Source of the DNA: Symbiodinium natans | Lineage: Eukaryota > Sar > Dinophyceae > Suessiales > Symbiodiniaceae | Direction of reading: 5' to 3' | DNA: 60,000 nucleotides | Assembly (NCBI GenBank): GCA_905221605.1 | Contig: CAJNDS010000336.1 | Location: 692,501-752,500 of the forward strand | Shown: positions 56,611-60,000 of the stretch, one piece after another | Position numbering within the stretch: position 1 is the stretch's first letter | Layout: each line of letters begins with the position of its first letter | Position numbers and translations under genes: made by a program | Notes under the pieces: model-generated | What the model was told of the DNA's origin: nothing | Databases searched by the model: none | Seen by the model: the letters and a program-made list of their open reading frames with translations, nothing else

Positions 56611-57095
56611 TCGATAGCATCATGCCGTGTGGAACAAGTCTGATTAATAGCACCCTTTACAGTCCTAACCAAATACTGCAACCCCCAAACCAGAACCTCC
56701 AAAAAAATCTCCTAAACCCTAAACCCTAAACCCCCAAGAAAACGAAACCAACCTGGAGCCTAAAACTTGACACCCCACATCCTGAACACCCCCTCGACCG
56801 CTCTTTCTTTGGGGCTCTGCCTCCTCCACAGACCTTTCTTAAGAGCTCTGACTCTCGTAGGGCTCTACTTTGTACCCTTGATTTTGGGGACCCTTGTTAA
56901 AGGTCCTTAAGAAAACGATGAGGGCCCGTTTAGGAGTGTATGAAGGGAGCCTCCTATTGGTACATCCTCAGGGGTACGAGTCTTGTCCTTTTGAGACTCC
57001 TGTACTGAAACCCTAAGACCCTATGGTATAAATCCTTACAACCTGAAGCCTTAAACCCGGGGACCTCATACCGAAACCCTAACCGGAGCCCCGCC
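56610..57095. other. mostly unique, little coding support
   Basis: A good acceptor CTCTGCCTCCTCCACAG at 56830 precedes TFLKSSDS and GTAGGG, but it overlaps a foldback (ACCTTTCTTAAGAG / GGTCCTTAAGAAAACG). Nothing else convincing. Confidence 0.5.
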
Positions 57096-57123
57096 CTAAA
57101 CCCTAAACCCTAAACCCTAAACC

Positions 57124-57208
<85 letters not shown>
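57096..57208. repeat. CCCTCAA-variant tract
   Basis: Four CCCTAAA then about 12 uniform CCCTCAA. Confidence 0.95.
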
Positions 57209-57210
<2 letters not shown>

Positions 57211-57291
57211 ACCGAACTGATGCGTGCCTGGGTCTACGTCGCCCACCGGAAAGCCGAGGTCGCCCACCGGAAAGCCCGAGATCTGGGCTGA
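57211..57291 (+). CDS. candidate last exon with internal repeat
   Basis: TELMRAWVYVAHRKAEVAHR KARDLG and TGA. An 18-bp block GTCGCCCACCGGAAAGCC occurs twice in frame. No clear acceptor between the repeat and the frame. Confidence 0.4.
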   Translation, partial: TELMRAWVYVAHRKAEVAHRKARDLG

Positions 57292-57597
57292 AAAGGGGTT
57301 TCGGGGCTTTAGGGTTTAGGGTTACGGTTTAGGTTTAACCAGGTTTAGGTTTTAGGGTTTATGTGGGTAGTTCGCCAAACCCCTAAACCCTCAACGTTTA
57401 GGGGATCAGGGGCTTCGGGTTAAGAGCTTAGGGTTTAGGGTTTCGGCTTGGGTTAGGGTTTAGGTTTAGGGTTTAGGGCTCAGGGTTTGACGCACGGTTG
57501 GTGGAGTCCTAAACCCTGAACCCTCAACTGCAATCTGGGGCTTCGGTCGCCTTGTCTAGAGGGTGGGCCATCTTGCCCGTCTGGGATTCAAGCCCAG

Positions 57598-57651
57598 GAA
57601 GCCGCTAAAGAAAGCAAAAGGCCGCACGAAGCCATCCTTAACAAGCCCTAA
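57598..57651 (+). CDS. candidate last exon, unknown protein
   Basis: Acceptor GGATTCAAGCCCAG, EAAKESKRPHEAILNKP and TAA. Confidence 0.4.
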   Translation, partial: EAAKESKRPHEAILNKP

Positions 57652-57790
57652 AAACTAAAATGGGAGGGCCATTCGGCAAATGACTAGGAGCAAGGTCCTT
57701 GTCATTTAAACTTCTGTCCGGGAACTCTTGTCCCCGTGCCGGGGGAGGAGGTACCCTTCTAACTCTTCTTTTTCTGGGGGGGGGGAGGTT

Positions 57791-57877
57791 CCCAGAGACC
57801 CCACTATCCCTTAATTTAAGGAACCCTAGTATATTTTAAGGAATATTGCTTAATTCAGGGGTATTGGAGTCTCTGGG
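57791..57877. mobile_element. MITE-like family C, copy 2
   Basis: CCCAGAGACCCC left, GGAGTCTCTGGG right, AT-rich centre. Confidence 0.7.
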
Positions 57878-58029
57878 TTCTATAGTAAGCGTTCTCGAAT
57901 TTTGGAAGGTATATTGCCCATCTGTTCTAGTTCCTGGAAACCCCGGTGGGGAACCCCGACAGCCCCGCAAACCGCAAAGCCCCAAAACCCTTCAAGCCCC
58001 CAAATCCTAAAACCGCACACCATGACCCC

Positions 58030-58300
58030 TAAGCCCCCATATAAACCCTTAACCCGAAGTCCTAAAAACTAAGCCCCTAAACCCTAAGCCCCTACACTCA
58101 AAAACCTGAAATGTATAAGCCCCTAAACCCTAAAGCCCTAAGCCCCTAAGCCCCTAAAGCCCCTAAGCCCCTAAAGCCCCTAAAGCCCCTAAGCCTGAAA
58201 GCCCTAAACCCTAACACCCTAACACCCTAAACCCTAAACCCTAAACCCGAAAACCTAAACCCGAAACCCTGAACCCTAAACGCCCTAAAACCTGGAAAGT
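58030..58300. repeat. CCCCTAAAG / CCCTAAA mixture
   Basis: AGCCCCTAA units, then CCCTAAA and CCCGAAA. Confidence 0.85.
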
Positions 58301-58315
58301 CTCCACACCCGAAAC

Positions 58316-58370
58316 CCCAAGCCGAGGAGCCCCCCCCTGGCTATCCTGCCGGGAGGTGGAAGGGCCAGCG
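58316..58370 (-). CDS. candidate exon, strand uncertain
   Basis: Minus strand: acceptor GCTCATCACCAG, AGPSTSRQDSQGGAPRLG, donor GGG|GTTTCGGG. The + strand reads EPPPGYPAGRWKGQRW to a stop. Confidence 0.35.
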
Positions 58371-58394
58371 CTGGTGATGAGCCTAGGGTTAGTA

Positions 58395-58545
58395 CAGGGT
58401 TTAGGGTTTAGGGTTTAGGGTTTAGGGCTTAGGGTTTAGGGTTTAGGGTTTAGGGTTTAGGGTTTAGGGTTTAGGGTTTAGGGTTTAGGGTTTAGGGTTT
58501 AGGGTTTAGGGTTTAGGGTTTAGGGTTTAGGGTGTAGGGTAGGGT
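58395..58545. repeat. TTTAGGG tract
   Basis: About 20 heptamers. Confidence 0.95.
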
Positions 58546-58773
58546 TTAGGGCTTAGGTTTTAGTTTAGGGTTTTTAGTGAATACAGGGGGGTTTCTAGAG
58601 TTTGGAGCTTTTGGGGTCTCTAGGCTTTCTCGGGTATAGGGCGAAGGGCTTCCAGGGTCACTCTAGGGCTATTGTAGGGTGGCATAGAGGGCTCTTGTAG
58701 GGTTAATGTAGGTGGGCTTTATGTAGGGTTTCTAGGGTGGTTGAGGGTTCAGGGTTTCCAGGGTTTCTGGGTT

Positions 58774-58823
58774 TTTTCTTTCTTTTTTCTTTTTTTTTTT
58801 TTTTTGGGGGGGGGGGGGGGGGG
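58774..58823. repeat. T-then-G composite run
   Basis: A T-rich run then 18 G: the reverse complement of the C-then-A composites elsewhere. Confidence 0.9.
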
Positions 58824-59048
58824 TTCTAAGACGGTTTAGGGGCTTCTGGGACTTTTAGGGCTCCAGGATTTCCAGCGTGTTTTGGGTTTCTAGGCTTCAG
58901 GTTGTTCAGGATTCAGGGTTTTCAAGGTGTTTAGGGCCGTTGCCTCTTCTCTGCCTCTTCTGGGCCCCCTAAACCCTAAAACCGAAACCCTAAACCCTAA
59001 ACCCTGGCCTCTCTTTGCCTCCTCTGGGCCTGTGTCTGTCTCTGCTCC

Positions 59049-59261
59049 GATGGAAAAGCGCTTGCAGAACGAGTTTTCTCAAAACTTTATTTGGCAAGTT
59101 CTCCCGGAATACTTTCAGTTATTAACACACCTTGCTGTGAATTCTCACTGCCCGGAAAATGGGATATCGGTCTCGAAACAAAAACCTAACATGATGGACA
59201 TTGTTCATGGGACGAACTGTTGGGCCAAAACCCCGGCCGGCCGAAAAGCGCTCCGGTGTTA
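59049..59261 (+). CDS. hypothetical protein, 70 codons
   Basis: From ATG: MEKRLQNEFSQNFIWQVLPE, YFQLLTHLAVNSHCPENGIS, VSKQKPNMMDIVHGTNCWAK, TPAGRKALRC and TAA. The frame is open upstream through repeat to 58927. Codons are AT-richer than in the other islands. A CCTCTTCTCTGCCTCTTCTGG segment is duplicated upstream. Not recognised. Confidence 0.4.
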
Positions 59262-59289
59262 ACACCCTGCTTATTGGTGTGACCTGAAC

Positions 59290-59716
59290 ATTAATACCTA
59301 AATCCTAAACCCCTAAACCCCTAAACCCCTAAACCCCTAAACCCCTAAACCCCTACACCCCTAAACCCCTAAACCCTTAAACCCCTAAACCCCTAAACCC
59401 CTAAACCCCTAAACCCCTAAACCCCTAAACCCCTAAACCCCTAAACCCCTAACCCCTAAACCCCTAACCCTAAACCCCTAAACCCCTAAAACCCCTAACC
59501 CTAAAACCCCTAACCCCTAAACCCTAAACCCCTAAACCCTAAACCCCTACACCCCAAACCCCAAACCCAAACCCCAAACCCCAAACCCTAAACCCCAAAC
59601 CCCAAACCCCAAACCCCAAACCCTAACCCTAAACCCCGAACCCCAACCCCAAACCCTAAACCCCAAACCCTAAACCCCAAACCCCAAACCCCAAACCCCA
59701 AACCCCAAACCCTAAA
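59290..59716. repeat. CCCCTAAA then CCCCAAA tract
   Basis: About 25 octamers, then mixed units, then about 20 CCCCAAA/CCCTAAA heptamers. Confidence 0.95.
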
Positions 59717-59717
59717 C

Positions 59718-59782
59718 CCCGAACTGGTGGGGCGAAGCGACGTCCCCTGACCCACGGCGGTGGGAGGTGTGGTTGTTGGCTC
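59718..59782 (-). CDS. candidate exon, Thr/Pro-rich
   Basis: Minus strand: acceptor AAAGCGCTCCAG, 21 codons EPTTTPPTAVGQGTSLRPTS S and two bases, donor GG|GTTTAGGG. CCCTAAA-type left, TTTAGGG right. Confidence 0.5.
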
Positions 59783-59791
59783 CTGGAGCGC

Positions 59792-59862
59792 TTTAGGGTT
59801 TAGGGTTTAGGGTTTAGGGTTTAGGGCTTAGGGTTTAGGGTTTAGGGTTTTGGGTTTAGGGC
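59792..59862. repeat. TTTAGGG tract
   Basis: About nine heptamers. Confidence 0.95.
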
Positions 59863-60000
59863 TACTTACCTCGTAGTAACGTCGTAGTAGGGGGGCTTAG
59901 GGTTCAAGGTTCAGGGAACTCGGTACCTTATACCCCCTCTCCTTGAAAAGGAGTGTATAGGGACCTCCAGATATGGGCTCAGGGTTTTTGGTTTAGGGTT

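Noticed and set aside
1-60000. Coccidian (Eimeria-like) origin
   Set aside because: Dispersed AGGGTTT repeats are known there, but CAG repeats are absent and the copia RNase H and channel exons fit a dinoflagellate better. Not fully excluded.

Overview
The window looks like dinoflagellate nuclear DNA. Three things point that way. (1) Plant/dinoflagellate-type telomere heptamers (TTTAGGG on one strand, CCCTAAA on the other) and their variants fill much of the 60 kb in both orientations. (2) A broken Ty1/copia RNase H carries a WRTRHLRVRA motif of the kind I associate with dinoflagellate copia elements. (3) A fragmented voltage-gated cation channel is spread over tiny, GC-ending-codon exons. 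No rRNA, CRISPR array, bacterial-type operon or spliced-leader gene was seen. An alternative lineage with TTTAGGG telomeres (for example coccidia, whose genomes also carry dispersed telomere-like heptamers) cannot be excluded, but the absence of CAG repeats and the copia type argue against it. The window opens in CCCTAAA repeats, but such tracts recur throughout, so this need not be a chromosome end.

There are almost no long open reading frames. Instead, short islands of 30-180 bp with coding character (open frame, G/C-ending codons) lie between the telomere-like tracts. Many islands are bordered by an AG acceptor and a GT donor, and the donor is very often formed by the repeat itself (G|GTTTAGGG). 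The usual polarity on the + strand is CCCTAAA tract, island, TTTAGGG tract, so the putative introns start with TTTAGGG and end with CCCTAAA and could fold into hairpins. The best case is a minus-strand voltage-gated channel: S1 at 15.1 kb, S2 at 14.2 and 13.5 kb, S3 at 12.4 kb, a possible linker at 10.9 kb and an S4 sensor with seven arginines at 9.6 kb, in the right order, strand and phase. Another good case is a plus-strand GT-AG intron of 111 bp at 39966-40076 that contains the repeat. Because short GC-rich islands are often open on both strands, most single-exon calls are tentative and their strand can be wrong.

Layout. 0-3.2 kb: alternating repeats and exon-like islands. 3.3-9.4 kb: a roughly 6 kb foldback structure made of a 31-bp satellite plus 15 long hairpins, reversed near 7.56 kb and bounded by inverted repeats of about 120 bp. 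9.4-17.6 kb: channel exons, other minus-strand exons and a copia remnant. 17.6-24 kb: long repeats, a PA-clan peptidase fragment, a repeat-poor block with tRNA-like promoters between (GAACC)n arrays, and several exons. 24-26 kb: inverted GTGACG satellites around an AT-richer block. 26-33 kb: exons of at least two genes on opposite strands, including a four-exon plus-strand chain. 33-60 kb: dozens of exon-like islands, mostly on the minus strand up to about 51 kb, among telomere-like tracts, homopolymers and short foldback elements.

At least six families of short terminal-inverted-repeat (MITE-like) elements are scattered through the window. Some are nested in each other, and two appear to carry telomere-type repeats inside them. 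The features below are a reading by eye; transcript data would be decisive for the exon models.
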